64,000 nucleotides of DNA from JAFAGX01 sp035623335 (GCA_035623335.1 DASPTQ010000012.1:7972-71971), one strand, 5' to 3'. Counted from the stretch's first letter, positions 1 through 9,464 are shown. Translations and numbers: made by a program. The notes: generated from the letters alone by a model not told the origin.

Positions 1-323
1 CGAATGCGGATCGTACTCCCTCGACGTAGGGTTCGAGCCCGAATTGATACCCCGTCCATACGTCTTGGAATGTGAGAATTGTGGTTGGCAGAAACAACAG
101 GAGGAAACGGCGTGATCTACGGCAGGAGAGGGGGCGCGTACGGAATACAAGATTTGACCAGTTCGTGCCTCGCGCTGCTGGAGTCAGCTACATCGACCAC
201 AACAACCCTTCCGCAAAGGCTGGTATCTACACGCTCGACTTCTCGTATTAACTGTGATTAACTATTGGGCATCAGCGATGCTTAACTATCTGCACGTTGA
301 GTAGGCTCTTTTGTGGGGTTTGA
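1..323. other. left-edge stretch without a confident gene
   Basis: No gene is supported here. A minus-strand frame running off the left edge reads like a hydrophobic leader followed by a plausible coding stretch (positions 130 to 1), but it has no ATG, GTG or TTG start in a good place. A 60-codon plus-strand frame at 79-261 has no recognisable features. Confidence 0.4.
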
Positions 324-3300
324 ATGCAAGTTTCCCGTTCTCTTCTAGGAATCGCTGCACTCTGCCTGTTCTCAATCCAAGCACTAGCTCAAGGCGAGAC
401 TACGAGCGCCATTCAGGGGCAGGCGACCGATTCCACCGGAGCAGTGGTTTCCGGCGCAGCGGTGACCGCCACTAGCCTCGACACGGGATCAAGGCGCAGC
501 GTGAAGACGGACGCGGGAGGTCGATTCAATTTCCCCCAGCTAAAGCCGGGTGCGTATAAAGTCGAGATCGAGGCGCAGGGTTTTGAGCCACAGACGGCAA
601 ATAATGTCTTCTCAGGATTGGGGCAGAAGCAGACAGTCAATTTCACGCTGAAGGTCGCTCACTCAAATCAAGTAGTCGAAGTTAACTCGGAAGCACCCAT
701 TATCAATCCCAGTAACGCGAACACATCCACGACTCTGGCTGCTACCGCACTCGAAAACCTCCCGAATCCGGGCGGCGATTTGACCTATCCCTTGCAGTTC
801 GCGGCGGGTGCCCTTATCAACACGGCAGGAAGCGGAAATGATTTTGTGGGTAGCACGAACGGATACGGAAACGTGGAGTTCAACGGTCTACCCGCTCTGT
901 CGAACGGCTACGTCGTGGACGGTCTCGAAACGAACGATCCTCTGACAAACCTCAATAGCGGTCTCTCGACAAATCTAGTTCTGGGGCTGAATTCGATCTC
1001 GGAAGTGACGGTCAATACGCTTTCCTATTCGGTCGATCAGGGCAGGTACGGCGCGTCTCAGGTTAACTATGTGACAAAATCGGGCACGAACCAGTTCCAT
1101 GGCAATTTGTACGAACTCTGGAATGGTTCGATTCTCAATGCGGCGGACTATTTCACGAATGCCACGCCGGGAAACCACAAACCACGCTCGAACGTCAACC
1201 ATTTCGGCGGCAGTTTGGGCGGTCCGATTGTTCATGACAAGCTGTTCTTCTTCTTCGACAGTGAGTGGGTGCGGATCGCTTTGCCAATCGTCACGCCCGC
1301 TACGGTTCCAACGCCCGAATTTCAGAGCTACGTTTTGCAGCAGCTTCCGCTCGGCGGAACCGATGCCATAACCGGATCGACCTACGCTCCAGCCCCGCAA
1401 CAGGTGCCTTTTTACCAGAAGATGTTCTCGCTATACGGGAGCACAGCGGGGGTGCCTCTCGCAGTCTTGGGATGCCCGTTCAACGCGGATGGTTCTTCGG
1501 CTTCAGGCACGATACCGAACGGCAACGGCTGCGCCAATCGGCAAAGCGTCTCCCATTCCAGCGATGACCACGAGCAGGTGCAGACTGCCCGAATCGACTA
1601 CAACATCAACACGAACAACACTGCGTGGTTCCGCTTTCAGGCTGATACGGGCGTGCAGGCGGCATACACCGACCCGATCAATCCGCTGTTCAATTCCGTT
1701 TCGCCTCAGCCTCTCTACTCGTTCGCGTCGGGCTACACACACGTCTTTTCGCAGAATCTCGTCAACTATTTCAATCCGGCATTCTCGTGGTATTCGAGCC
1801 TGTTCGCGCCCAGTGATTTCCAGAAAACACAGGCTACCTTCCCCATCGTGCTACAAGGCAGCGGTGCGAATGCGCCGTTTACGACAGTCGGTGGTCTCGA
1901 CAACACTTGGCTTCAGGGACGCCGAGCATCGCGGTTCTTCATCAATGACAACTTGGCTTGGAGCCGGGGATCGCGCGAGATCAGGGTAGGCACCAACATC
2001 CGAATCTTCCGCCTGAATGATTTCGATTTCGGCGAGGGCACAGTTCCTCTGGTCACGTATACGGATTTGCCGGAGTTCATCTATGGCCTGGCGTCCACGG
2101 CGACCAAGACCTTCCCGACGAATGTGAACGAACCATTCAATTTCCTGAACATTGACTTGTACGCACAGGACACATGGAGGCTCACGAAGAAGTTGACGTG
2201 GACGATTGGCATCCGTAACACCTTCAATTCAAATCCTCTCAATCCGCATGATGAAGTGGCACGCCTTCGGGGATCGTTCGACTCGATTTCGCACGACGTG
2301 AGCCAGCCGCTCAGCAATGCCGTTCAGACGCATCTCGGCAATCTATTCTCGTCCACACCGCTCGCGATCCTGCAACCGAGGACAGCGATTGCATGGCAGT
2401 TCGAGCCGAAAACCGTGCTCAGGAGTGGTTTCGGTCTTTTCAGCGATATTCTGCCGGGAACAGTTGCCGACCTCATCGGGATGAATCCACCCTACGTGCA
2501 GACATTCCAAGGCGGTCTTCTGGGAACTGTGGGAGGAACGGCAATCGCGCCGGGAGTGGTGAACAGCGCGGTCGATGCGACTGTCGTCGCCAATCAGAGA
2601 TTCACTTCCGGGTTCGCGCAGGGGCAGCTTTCTTGCGGGTCTGCACTCGCCAATCCCGCATCATGCCTGCCGCCAGTTGCTATCACTGCGGTGCCCAGTG
2701 GCGAACTCCACGCGCCCTACTTCATGCAGTGGAGCCTTGGCATTTCGCACCAGATCGGAACAACTGCCAGCGTTCAGGCGCAATACGTCGGCACCCGCGC
2801 CGTGAATCAGCCTTACACCACACAAGTGAATGGGTATCAAACAGTCTGCCAAGGCTGCTTCGCGCCTTTCCCTTACAGGCAGCCGACCGATGCTCGGTTC
2901 GGCGCGGTCACGCAATTTTCGACTGGGGCTAACAGCCACTACAACGGGCTGCAACTGACGGCTATGAAGCGACTGGGGCATGGGCTGCAAGGACAGGTCA
3001 ACTACACGTGGAGCCATTGCCTCGATACGGTGTCAAACGGCGGCTTCCTTCAGTTTTCTGCGGGAGGAATCCTCTCGCCACTGCCCGGTGAACTCGCCCG
3101 CGATTACGGCTCCTGCGATTACGACATTAGGCACAATCTGACGGGACAATACGTCTACCAGCTTCCGCAAAACGTGAAAGACCATTGGCTTGGATACGCG
3201 CTGAACGGCTGGCAACTGTCCGGCACGGCGTTGTGGCACAGCGGAGTTCCGTTCTCAGTTCTGAGCACGCCGTACTCGGCCAACGGACACGGAATCGTGC

Positions 3301-3791
3301 AAGGCAGTGGCCCGCAATTCGCCAGCGTTGTACCGGGCGTGTTTCTTTACGAGCACCATTCAATTCCGGGGATCACGCAGCCGGGAACAATCCAGTGGCT
3401 AAATCCGGATGCCTTCACTTCTGCCGTCGATCCGAGCACGGGAGCCTGCAATGCCGGGGACACACCGCATAACTGTCAATTCGGAAATCTTGCACGCAAT
3501 GCGTTGCGCGGCCCGGATTTCGTGTGGAACGATTTTTACCTGACGAAGTGGTTCCCAGTCAGCGAGCACGTGAAGCTGCGCTTTGACGCACAGTTCTTTA
3601 ATCTCTTCAACCATCCAAACTTCGGATTGCCCAGTATCGTGCTGGCAGGAACACCGGGCAAGCCTTCCACCCAAACTGGGTTCGGAGCACTGGCCTATAC
3701 CACGTCGCCTCCAACGGGCTTACTGGGCGTTGGGCTCGGTGGTGACAGCAGCCCACGAATGATCGCCTTCCAACTAAGGCTGGAATTTTAG
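324..3791 (+). CDS. TonB-dependent receptor with N-terminal carboxypeptidase-regulatory-like domain (Oar type)
   Basis: This 1155-residue outer-membrane protein starts with a signal peptide (about residues 1-23, ending ALAQ). A carboxypeptidase-regulatory-like beta domain follows (about 28-110, with the typical GAVVSGAAVTAT and LKPGAYKVEIEA strings), then a plug and a long beta-barrel ending in the outer-membrane signature FQLRLEF. The length and layout match the Oar-like receptors that are greatly expanded in Acidobacteria, where they are thought to take up large substrates with TonB energy. The substrate cannot be read from sequence. It is convergent with the methyltransferase gene and lies in the accessory region left of the tRNA-Gly. 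Confidence 0.9.
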   Translation: MQVSRSLLGIAALCLFSIQALAQGETTSAIQGQATDSTGAVVSGAAVTATSLDTGSRRSVKTDAGGRFNFPQLKPGAYKVEIEAQGFEPQTANNVFSGLGQKQTVNFTLKVAHSNQVVEVNSEAPIINPSNANTSTTLAATALENLPNPGGDLTYPLQFAAGALINTAGSGNDFVGSTNGYGNVEFNGLPALSNGYVVDGLETNDPLTNLNSGLSTNLVLGLNSISEVTVNTLSYSVDQGRYGASQVNYVTKSGTNQFHGNLYELWNGSILNAADYFTNATPGNHKPRSNVNHFGGSLGGPIVHDKLFFFFDSEWVRIALPIVTPATVPTPEFQSYVLQQLPLGGTDAITGSTYAPAPQQVPFYQKMFSLYGSTAGVPLAVLGCPFNADGSSASGTIPNGNGCANRQSVSHSSDDHEQVQTARIDYNINTNNTAWFRFQADTGVQAAYTDPINPLFNSVSPQPLYSFASGYTHVFSQNLVNYFNPAFSWYSSLFAPSDFQKTQATFPIVLQGSGANAPFTTVGGLDNTWLQGRRASRFFINDNLAWSRGSREIRVGTNIRIFRLNDFDFGEGTVPLVTYTDLPEFIYGLASTATKTFPTNVNEPFNFLNIDLYAQDTWRLTKKLTWTIGIRNTFNSNPLNPHDEVARLRGSFDSISHDVSQPLSNAVQTHLGNLFSSTPLAILQPRTAIAWQFEPKTVLRSGFGLFSDILPGTVADLIGMNPPYVQTFQGGLLGTVGGTAIAPGVVNSAVDATVVANQRFTSGFAQGQLSCGSALANPASCLPPVAITAVPSGELHAPYFMQWSLGISHQIGTTASVQAQYVGTRAVNQPYTTQVNGYQTVCQGCFAPFPYRQPTDARFGAVTQFSTGANSHYNGLQLTAMKRLGHGLQGQVNYTWSHCLDTVSNGGFLQFSAGGILSPLPGELARDYGSCDYDIRHNLTGQYVYQLPQNVKDHWLGYALNGWQLSGTALWHSGVPFSVLSTPYSANGHGIVQGSGPQFASVVPGVFLYEHHSIPGITQPGTIQWLNPDAFTSAVDPSTGACNAGDTPHNCQFGNLARNALRGPDFVWNDFYLTKWFPVSEHVKLRFDAQFFNLFNHPNFGLPSIVLAGTPGKPSTQTGFGALAYTTSPPTGLLGVGLGGDSSPRMIAFQLRLEF

Positions 3792-3825
3792 TTTCGCCAA
3801 CACGCAGTCGAGTGACGGTCGCCGT

Positions 3826-4407
3826 TCAAGGTTTTCTGAGGACTTTGATCTGGTACCGCCAACGCCCTGAGCCGCTCTGATCTAACTCATCAATCAGCGT
3901 TGACCGTTCACGGAAGTAGTCCATATCGCCTTTGCCGTGCGGGAACAAATCCCCGATGACGAAATAGCCTTTGGGCTTCACCGCATCGAACACAGAGTCG
4001 TATGCCTTAAACCGCTTTTTCCCCATGTTGTGGAACACAAGATTCGACACTGCGAGATCGAACTGCATGTCTAATTTCAGTGGTTTCGTCAGGTCGTGCT
4101 TGAGAAACGAAGTTCTGGCGTCGATCCCCAAAGACTTCATGTTCTCCTCTGCCATCGCTATCGACATCTCAGACATGCTGCTATCGCTGAACAAGTCAAC
4201 GCCCGTGATGCTGGCTTTCGGAAAATACTTGGCAGCAACGGAGGTCAAGAAGCCCAATCCACATCCAGCGTCCAGAATCTTGAGAGCGGCACGGGAAGGA
4301 TAGAGAGGCTTCAACAATTTGGAGAATGCCTTTTCAGCGGACTCCCTGATGGCTTTTGACCCCTGAGGTGTTGTGTGGTGATACGTGCCGAAATCTACAG
4401 CCTTCAT
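3826..4407 (-). CDS. class I SAM-dependent methyltransferase
   Basis: A 193-residue protein with the Rossmann-fold methyltransferase motif I (ILDAGCGLGFLT, about residues 44-55), an acidic ribose-binding motif II (GVDLF) and a post-I/IV region around NLVFHNMG. It would transfer a methyl group from S-adenosylmethionine, but the acceptor is unknown. It diverges from the MerR-type regulator gene at 4591, whose promoter lies between them. That setting hints at a role in the metal or stress response of the island, which is an inference only. Confidence 0.75.
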   Translation of the reverse strand: MKAVDFGTYHHTTPQGSKAIRESAEKAFSKLLKPLYPSRAALKILDAGCGLGFLTSVAAKYFPKASITGVDLFSDSSMSEMSIAMAEENMKSLGIDARTSFLKHDLTKPLKLDMQFDLAVSNLVFHNMGKKRFKAYDSVFDAVKPKGYFVIGDLFPHGKGDMDYFRERSTLIDELDQSGSGRWRYQIKVLRKP

Positions 4408-4538
4408 CGATTGCTAAACCACCTTAGTCTGATGATCCGAATCATTGCAGTCACAGGTTGATTTTAAGTGACCGGCCGAGGGTCTATTTAGAGACGTAGG
4501 AGCTTTCCCCCGCTCTGCTTGCCGCCTAAAATATCTGC

Positions 4539-4570
4539 TTGACTCTGGAACCGATTCCGGGGTTTAACCT
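4539..4570 (+). promoter_or_regulatory. MerR-type promoter/operator before the first MerR gene
   Basis: A -35 TTGACT (4539-4544) is followed by an imperfect dyad (CTGGAA-CCGA-TTCCGG, 4545-4558) and a weak -10 near 4565-4570, giving an overlong spacer of about 20 bp. MerR-family promoters have 19-20 bp spacers with the operator dyad between the boxes, so this site probably serves autoregulation of the downstream gene pair. Confidence 0.55.
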
Positions 4571-4590
4571 GAACTCCAAAGGTGAGGATC

Positions 4591-5055
4591 GTGCAATCGG
4601 GTGAACTATCGCGTCTGACTGGGGTGAGCGCGGACACGCTGCGGCATTACGAGCGTCTCGGCGTCTTACCGAAGCCGCCTCGCACGAACGGGGGCTATCG
4701 AAACTACCCTGCCACTTCGCTTCAGCGCGTCCATCTAGTCCAGAGCGCCTTGAAGGTCGGTTTTTCTCTCCCTGAGTTGGCGACCATCCTGAAAATGCGT
4801 GATCGTGGGGAAGCACCATGCCAACGGGTTCGGGCTATGGCAGGACGCAAGCTTCAAGACCTCAAGCAGCAAATCGGTGATCTTCAGAAGATGCGCGATC
4901 AGCTAGAGCGGATTCTTAAGGACTGGGATGCGCAACTGGCTCGTACCGGGAAGGGGAAGCAGGCACGCCTGCTGGAGACGCTGCCTCATGACATCCTCGG
5001 CGCAAATCCCAATCGCCTCATCGCGAAGAACGACAAAAAGAGAGGTCAGCCATGA
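4591..5055 (+). CDS. MerR-family transcriptional regulator
   Basis: About 154 residues, with the MerR winged-helix signature at the N terminus (SGELSRLTGVSADTLRHYE) followed by RTNGGYRNY and a long dimerisation helix. I prefer the GTG at 4591 because AAAGGTGAGG gives it a ribosome site and the protein then starts like the family; a GTG at 4582 would add three residues. Only one cysteine (in APCQRV) falls near the metal-sensing positions of MerR and ZntR, and the C-terminal cysteines are missing, so the inducer is uncertain. Its stop overlaps the next start (ATGA at 5052), so the two are translationally coupled. Confidence 0.85.
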   Translation: MQSGELSRLTGVSADTLRHYERLGVLPKPPRTNGGYRNYPATSLQRVHLVQSALKVGFSLPELATILKMRDRGEAPCQRVRAMAGRKLQDLKQQIGDLQKMRDQLERILKDWDAQLARTGKGKQARLLETLPHDILGANPNRLIAKNDKKRGQP

Positions 5056-5558
5056 ACGCAGCCGGAATCATCGCAGTTCTGGTGTTCGCTACCACAATTC
5101 ATGCACAGCAGAATACCCAGACGCCCGAACAACAGCACGCGGCAATGATGAAACGTGGCGATCAGGGAATGGGGTTCTCGCAAGAAAAGACAACGCACCA
5201 TTTCCTCTTGCTGAAAAATGGCGGGGAGATCAATGTGACCGCAAACGATCCGAAGGACGATGGTTCCCGCGACCATATCCGAATGCATCTCTCGCATGTT
5301 GCCGAAATGTTCTCAGAAGGTGACTTTCACGTCCCCATGTTCATCCACGACACCACCCCTCCCGGCGTGCCAGTGATGAAGGAACTGCACAAAGAAATTC
5401 ATTACCGCTACCAACAGACGGATACGGGCGGAAAGATCGAGATTGAAACTGCGAATCCAAGGGCGCTGCACGCGGTCCACGATTTTCTGCGATTTCAGAT
5501 CGCGGAGCACAAAACGGGAGACCCTACAGAAGTGCCGAACGATGCCGTCCATCGGTAA
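5052..5558 (+). CDS. secreted protein of unknown function
   Basis: A 168-residue protein with a short signal peptide (cleavage after about residue 19, IHAQQ), rich in His and Met (for example MHLSHVAEMF, KELHKEIHY and HAVHDFLRF). I do not recognise the family. The start overlaps the MerR gene stop by 4 bp, so it is co-transcribed with and probably controlled by that regulator. The His/Met richness in a periplasmic protein next to a MerR regulator is compatible with metal binding, but this is inference. Confidence 0.65.
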   Translation: MNAAGIIAVLVFATTIHAQQNTQTPEQQHAAMMKRGDQGMGFSQEKTTHHFLLLKNGGEINVTANDPKDDGSRDHIRMHLSHVAEMFSEGDFHVPMFIHDTTPPGVPVMKELHKEIHYRYQQTDTGGKIEIETANPRALHAVHDFLRFQIAEHKTGDPTEVPNDAVHR

Positions 5559-5582
5559 TTATCGGTGACGGTTGCCCCCGAT

Positions 5583-6104
5583 CTATAGAAGCGGCTTCAA
5601 AGCCGACTCCACATTCTCTGTGTACTCGAATCCCACGATCTTCCATCGAAGAATGCCGTTGCGGTCGTACAGCATTGTGGTCGGCAGCCCTTCGATACCA
5701 CCAAATTTCTGCTTCAGGTCTTCGCTTGCTCCTGCCAACGGGTAGTGGACGCCTATTTCCTTCGCGAATTGAAGCGGGTCTTCCATGTCTGGCATCGTCT
5801 GGAATTTGAACCCGATTACCACGAATCCGCGAGAACCGTAGCGATCCACGAGCGCCTGATAACCGGGCATCTCTCTCTTGCACGGTTGGCACCATGTCGC
5901 CCAGAAGTCAACAAGGACGAGTTTGCCACGCAGGTCAGCCGACGAGAGCGGACGCCCTTGTAGGTCTGTAACGGAGAAGGCGGGCAGGCTTGAACCGATT
6001 TCACCAGCGGCAACATGCTTCGACGCCTCAGGTAGACTCGTCGAATGCTGGCACCCGACGAGTACCACCGAAGCGAGGCTCACCAACAAATATTTGCTGA
6101 GCAT
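5583..6104 (-). CDS. TlpA/ResA-like thioredoxin-fold lipoprotein
   Basis: A 173-residue protein with a lipobox-like leader (SVVLVGC, Cys18), then an AhpC/TSA-Redoxin type thioredoxin fold with the active site WATWCQPCK (about residues 69-77) and the cis-proline loop GLPTT. Proteins of this family reduce or isomerise disulfides in the periplasm. It starts directly after the stop of the HMA-domain gene (TAG then ATG), so the two are coupled. A reductase is a logical partner for a protein with a selenol/thiol metal site upstream; that functional link is inferred. Confidence 0.85.
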   Translation of the reverse strand: MLSKYLLVSLASVVLVGCQHSTSLPEASKHVAAGEIGSSLPAFSVTDLQGRPLSSADLRGKLVLVDFWATWCQPCKREMPGYQALVDRYGSRGFVVIGFKFQTMPDMEDPLQFAKEIGVHYPLAGASEDLKQKFGGIEGLPTTMLYDRNGILRWKIVGFEYTENVESALKPLL

Positions 6105-6629
6105 CTATTCCTTCTTTACTTCGAGAATCAGCAGTTTCAGCGGAGCGGAAGCGTCCGCCTTCTTCTGCTTACCGGATTTCTTGTACAACTCTCCACGAAT
6201 AGTGACGACTGTGGGTGAACCCACCAACGGTTCAATTCCCTTGGACAATTCGTTTGCGGCAACGACGAAGGACTGGTTCGGGCTCACCTGCAAAGATAGA
6301 TTGCCCGCCGAGTCCTTCACCATCTTCCCGGTTGCAGTCATGTCCAATTCCGCAACGCTGACACCGCTGTCATACGTCGCCTTCAGAAGTTGAGCAGGGT
6401 CTATCTTGCCGTCGTCCTTCGGCGTGATCTCGACTCTTCCATCAATCAAACTGACCTCGACATTTGCAACGCCAGACTGGCGTTGTAGGTGCTGTTTCAC
6501 ACCGTATGCTCAAAAGTTTCAGGTCATGCCCTCGACACGCATCTCGATGTACCTGATCTGAGCTTCCAGCCTTGGCACGACGAAAATGCAACCTGCCAAT
6601 AACAACAGTGCAAGGTATTTTCGGTTCAT
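6105..6629 (-). CDS. candidate selenoprotein: secreted heavy-metal-associated (HMA) domain protein with U-x-x-U motif
   Basis: Read through two in-frame TGA codons (6521-6519 and 6512-6510), this is one 174-residue protein: a signal peptide (about 1-23, ending RLEA), then an HMA fold whose metal loop reads GMT-U-N-F-U-AYG, where the family consensus is GMTCxxC. After the TGAs the HMA fold continues without a break (VKQHLQRQSGVANVEVSL, then DGRVEI). The ATG at 6629 has a good ribosome site (GGAGGGGATT). Residues 80-174 form a second domain I do not recognise. If the TGAs were real stops, a 36-residue secreted peptide would result. UGA at both metal-ligand positions and nowhere else argues for selenocysteine. 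It lies between an outer-membrane gene and the TlpA-like gene and overlaps neither. Confidence 0.75.
6467..6485 (-). promoter_or_regulatory. putative bacterial SECIS hairpin for the HMA selenoprotein
   Basis: In the mRNA, CAACGCCA pairs perfectly with TGGCGTTG around the short loop GTC (or a 7-bp stem with loop AGTCT). The loop begins 32-33 nt after the second UGA and has a G in its first two positions. Bacterial SECIS elements usually lie within about 16-37 nt of the UGA with a G at the loop start, so the position and form fit. Confidence 0.6.
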
Positions 6630-6897
6630 AATCCCCTCCGTTCTCAGAGATGTAGTCGAAACTGTTGTGTCACTCCGAAACTGATGTGACGACGCACGGG
6701 CATGAACATTGCTCCGCTCGAATGTGCAACGTCCCAATCCATGCCGAGCCATACGTGCATCCCCGGTCGGATACCGACGTAAGTCGTCACTCCTGCCAGC
6801 AAAACGTCACCACCACTCCCGCTTTGTGTCATCCCTGCAATGCGGTCATCCCCAGAATGCAAGAACGTCAGCACAGGGCCGATGAACCATTCACGGG

Positions 6898-6904
6898 CTA
6901 CATT
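6898..6904. repeat. left target-site duplication of the IS21-family element
   Basis: CTACATT here is repeated exactly at 9701-9707, flanking the element. A 7-bp duplication is within the 4-8 bp range known for IS21. Confidence 0.85.
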
Positions 6905-7131
6905 GGGGAATCCGGGCGAAGGTGAACGCGATTCCGGTCTGAAGCCGAACGCCATTCCGTTGTGATTCCGAACAGCATTCCGGTCTGAAGGTGAACACCG
7001 ATTCCGGTGGGAAGGCGAACAGTTTTGTCGTCTAGCGGAATGGTGTTCGGCTTGGAGCGGAATGTTTTCCACAGGGGAACGGTAGGAGGAGAAGCAGCGC
7101 TGGACAATTAGCTGGCATTTGAAACTCCACG

Positions 7132-8715
7132 ATGAAGGAGATCAAGGTGCCGGCCAGGAGAAAGTCCATGCGCAAAGTGAAAGAAGTTCTGCGGTTACGG
7201 TTGGAGTTGGGGCTGGGGCAGCGGCAGATCGCGCGCAGTTGCGGGATGGGGCTGAGCACAGTCCACGACTATTTGGAGCGGGCAGCGGCGGCCGGGATCG
7301 GCTGGCCGTTGCCAGAAGGCCAGAGCGAAGAGGAACTGGAAAGGAGGTTGTTTGGGAATCAACCTGCGGCGGTGCGAGTAATGCGACCGCAGCCGGATTG
7401 GAAGGCGATTCACGAGCAACTGCAGCAACATCGCCATCTGACCCTGCAGCTGGTGTGGCAAGAATATCGCCAAACGAACCCCGAGGGGTATCGCTACAGT
7501 TGGTTTTGCGAGCGCTATCAGCAATGGCGACGGCGCCTGGATGTGGTGCTGCGCCAGGAACACAAGGCCGGGGAGAAGATGTTCGTGGACTGGGCCGGGG
7601 CGACGATTCCCGTTTATGACGCCACCACGGGCAAGCCGTGGTCGGCTTCGTTGTTTGTGGCTGTGCTGGGAGCCAGTTCCTACACCTATGCGGAGGCGAC
7701 GCGCGATCAGCAGTTAGAATCCTGGATCCAAGCGCATATCCATGCCCTGGAATTTTTTGGTGGCGTACCCACGCTGGTGGTGCCGGATAACACCAAAACC
7801 GCCGTCACCCGCGCCTGCCGCTACGATCCTGATCTGAATCCCACCTATCAAGAGTTCGCGGTGCACTACGGGATGGGCGTGGTGCCGGCGCGGCCCTACA
7901 AGCCCAGAGATAAGGCGAAAGCGGAAAATGCCGTGCAAGTGGTGGAGCGGTGGATCGTAGCCGCTTTACGGAATCGAAGGTTCTTCAGCTTACAGGAACT
8001 CAACCCAGCCATTCGCGAGTTACTGGCGCGGCTGAATGAGCGTCCGTTCCGCAAACGCGACGGATCCCGGGCCAGTCTGTTTCACCACTTGGAGAAACCA
8101 GCCCTGGCCGGGTTGCCGGCCGAGCGCTTCGATCTGAGTCAGTGGTCGCGGGCCACCGTCAACATCGACTACCACATCGCCTTCGACGGGAACTTCTATA
8201 GTGTGCCCTATAGCTTGGTGCAGCAAGTCGTGGAAGTCCGCTCCACCCCGACGACGGTCGAGATCTTTTGCCAAGGGAACCGGGTGGCTTCTCACCTGCG
8301 CCGTCCTGGGCGGGGACAAACCATTACCACGAATGAGCACCGTCCCCGGAGTCACCAAGCGCATCTGGAATGGCCGCCTTCCCGCATGGTGAACTGGGCG
8401 CGCAGCATCGGTCCGCACACGGCGCAGTTATTCGAACGCATTCTCAGTGAGAAGCCTCACCCCGAGATGGGCTATCGTTCCTGCCTCGGCATTATTCGCT
8501 TGGCCCAGCAGTACTCGGCGGAACGCATGGAAGCCGCTGCCCAACGAGCCATCCTCGCCCAAGCCTGTCGCTATCAGAGCGTGAAGTCGATCTTAAAGAA
8601 CTCCCTCGATGCCGTCCCCTTGTCTCCACCACGACTTAGTTCTCCACCCCTGCGGCATGACAATCTCCGCGGCGCGGACTACTTCGACCAGGGAGGAGGG
8701 CCAGACGCATGCTGA
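7132..8715 (+). CDS. istA: IS21-family transposase IstA
   Basis: A 527-residue transposase with an N-terminal helix-turn-helix (LGQRQIARSCGMGLSTVHDY) and an rve/DDE core. The likely catalytic residues are D153 (FVDWAG), D219 (VPDNTK) and E265 (KAKAENAVQ), with the C-terminal beta-barrel domain of IstA after that. The reading frame is intact and of normal length. The istB start overlaps its last codons (8709-8715), as usual in this family. Confidence 0.95.
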   Translation: MKEIKVPARRKSMRKVKEVLRLRLELGLGQRQIARSCGMGLSTVHDYLERAAAAGIGWPLPEGQSEEELERRLFGNQPAAVRVMRPQPDWKAIHEQLQQHRHLTLQLVWQEYRQTNPEGYRYSWFCERYQQWRRRLDVVLRQEHKAGEKMFVDWAGATIPVYDATTGKPWSASLFVAVLGASSYTYAEATRDQQLESWIQAHIHALEFFGGVPTLVVPDNTKTAVTRACRYDPDLNPTYQEFAVHYGMGVVPARPYKPRDKAKAENAVQVVERWIVAALRNRRFFSLQELNPAIRELLARLNERPFRKRDGSRASLFHHLEKPALAGLPAERFDLSQWSRATVNIDYHIAFDGNFYSVPYSLVQQVVEVRSTPTTVEIFCQGNRVASHLRRPGRGQTITTNEHRPRSHQAHLEWPPSRMVNWARSIGPHTAQLFERILSEKPHPEMGYRSCLGIIRLAQQYSAERMEAAAQRAILAQACRYQSVKSILKNSLDAVPLSPPRLSSPPLRHDNLRGADYFDQGGGPDAC

Positions 8716-9464
8716 ACCAGCCCATGATGGAAAAGCTGCTGGCCATGCGGCTGCACGGCATGCTCGAGGCTTTGAAGATCCAGGAACAAGATCGGGCCGT
8801 CAACGAGCTAAGCTTCCTCGAACGATTCGCTCTGCTAGTCGATCAGCAATGGAGTTGGCGCGAGAATCAGGCACTGGCACGCAGGCTGAAAGCCGCCAAG
8901 CTGCGGGGACCCGCCTGCGTGGAAGACATCGATTACCGAGCGGCGCGCGACCTCGATAAGACCGTGGTGCGCGCCTTGGTCCAACAGTCCGACTGGGTCC
9001 GTAATCATGAAAACATTTTCGTGATCGGGCCGTGCGGCGTGGGCAAGAGCTTTCTCGCATCGGCATTGGCCCAGAAAGCATGTCGCGATGGATACTCGGC
9101 GCTCTATCTCCGTGCCGCTGCCTTGTCGCGGGAGCTGGCCCTGGCCCGAGCCGATGGCAGCTTACGTCACTTCTTGGCACGGCTGTGTCGCATCGACGTC
9201 TTAGTCATCGATGACTGGGCCATGGCACCCTTAGGGGAAAACGAGCGACGCGAAGTCTGGGAAATCTGCGAGGATCGCTACCAGGCCCGCTCCACCATCC
9301 TCACTTCCCAGCTACCGGTCTCGCGCTGGCACGAGCAAATCGGTGATCCCACCATCGCCGATGGCATCCTGGATCGCTTGGTGCATAACGCCCACCGCAT
9401 TGAAATGCGCGGAGAATCGATGCGCAAGAAGCGTAATCTGGCACCGGAAGAGAACAAGCAATGA
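8709..9464 (+). CDS. istB: IS21-family helper ATPase IstB
   Basis: A 251-residue AAA+ ATPase with Walker A GPCGVGKS (residues 107-114) and Walker B VLVIDDWAM (about 164-172), closely related to DnaC in fold. IstB selects target DNA and stimulates IstA. The frame is intact and coupled to istA by an overlap. Confidence 0.95.
   Translation: MLNQPMMEKLLAMRLHGMLEALKIQEQDRAVNELSFLERFALLVDQQWSWRENQALARRLKAAKLRGPACVEDIDYRAARDLDKTVVRALVQQSDWVRNHENIFVIGPCGVGKSFLASALAQKACRDGYSALYLRAAALSRELALARADGSLRHFLARLCRIDVLVIDDWAMAPLGENERREVWEICEDRYQARSTILTSQLPVSRWHEQIGDPTIADGILDRLVHNAHRIEMRGESMRKKRNLAPEENKQ

Noticed and set aside
29..39. T-arm-like string GGTTCGAGCCC near the left edge suggesting a tRNA end or att site
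   Set aside because: No acceptor, anticodon or D-arm can be built around it, and it does not match the tRNA-Gly 3' end at 14430.
975..1400. Minus-strand and alternate frames inside the TonB receptor
   Set aside because: They are shadows of a continuous 1155-residue receptor with signal peptide and terminal Phe.
6510..6521. The two TGA codons as simple inactivating mutations of an HMA gene
   Set aside because: Two independent mutations hitting exactly the two metal-ligand codons, with no other stop or frameshift, are unlikely, and a third TGA falls on an active-site cysteine nearby. The possibility remains until Sec machinery is shown in the genome.
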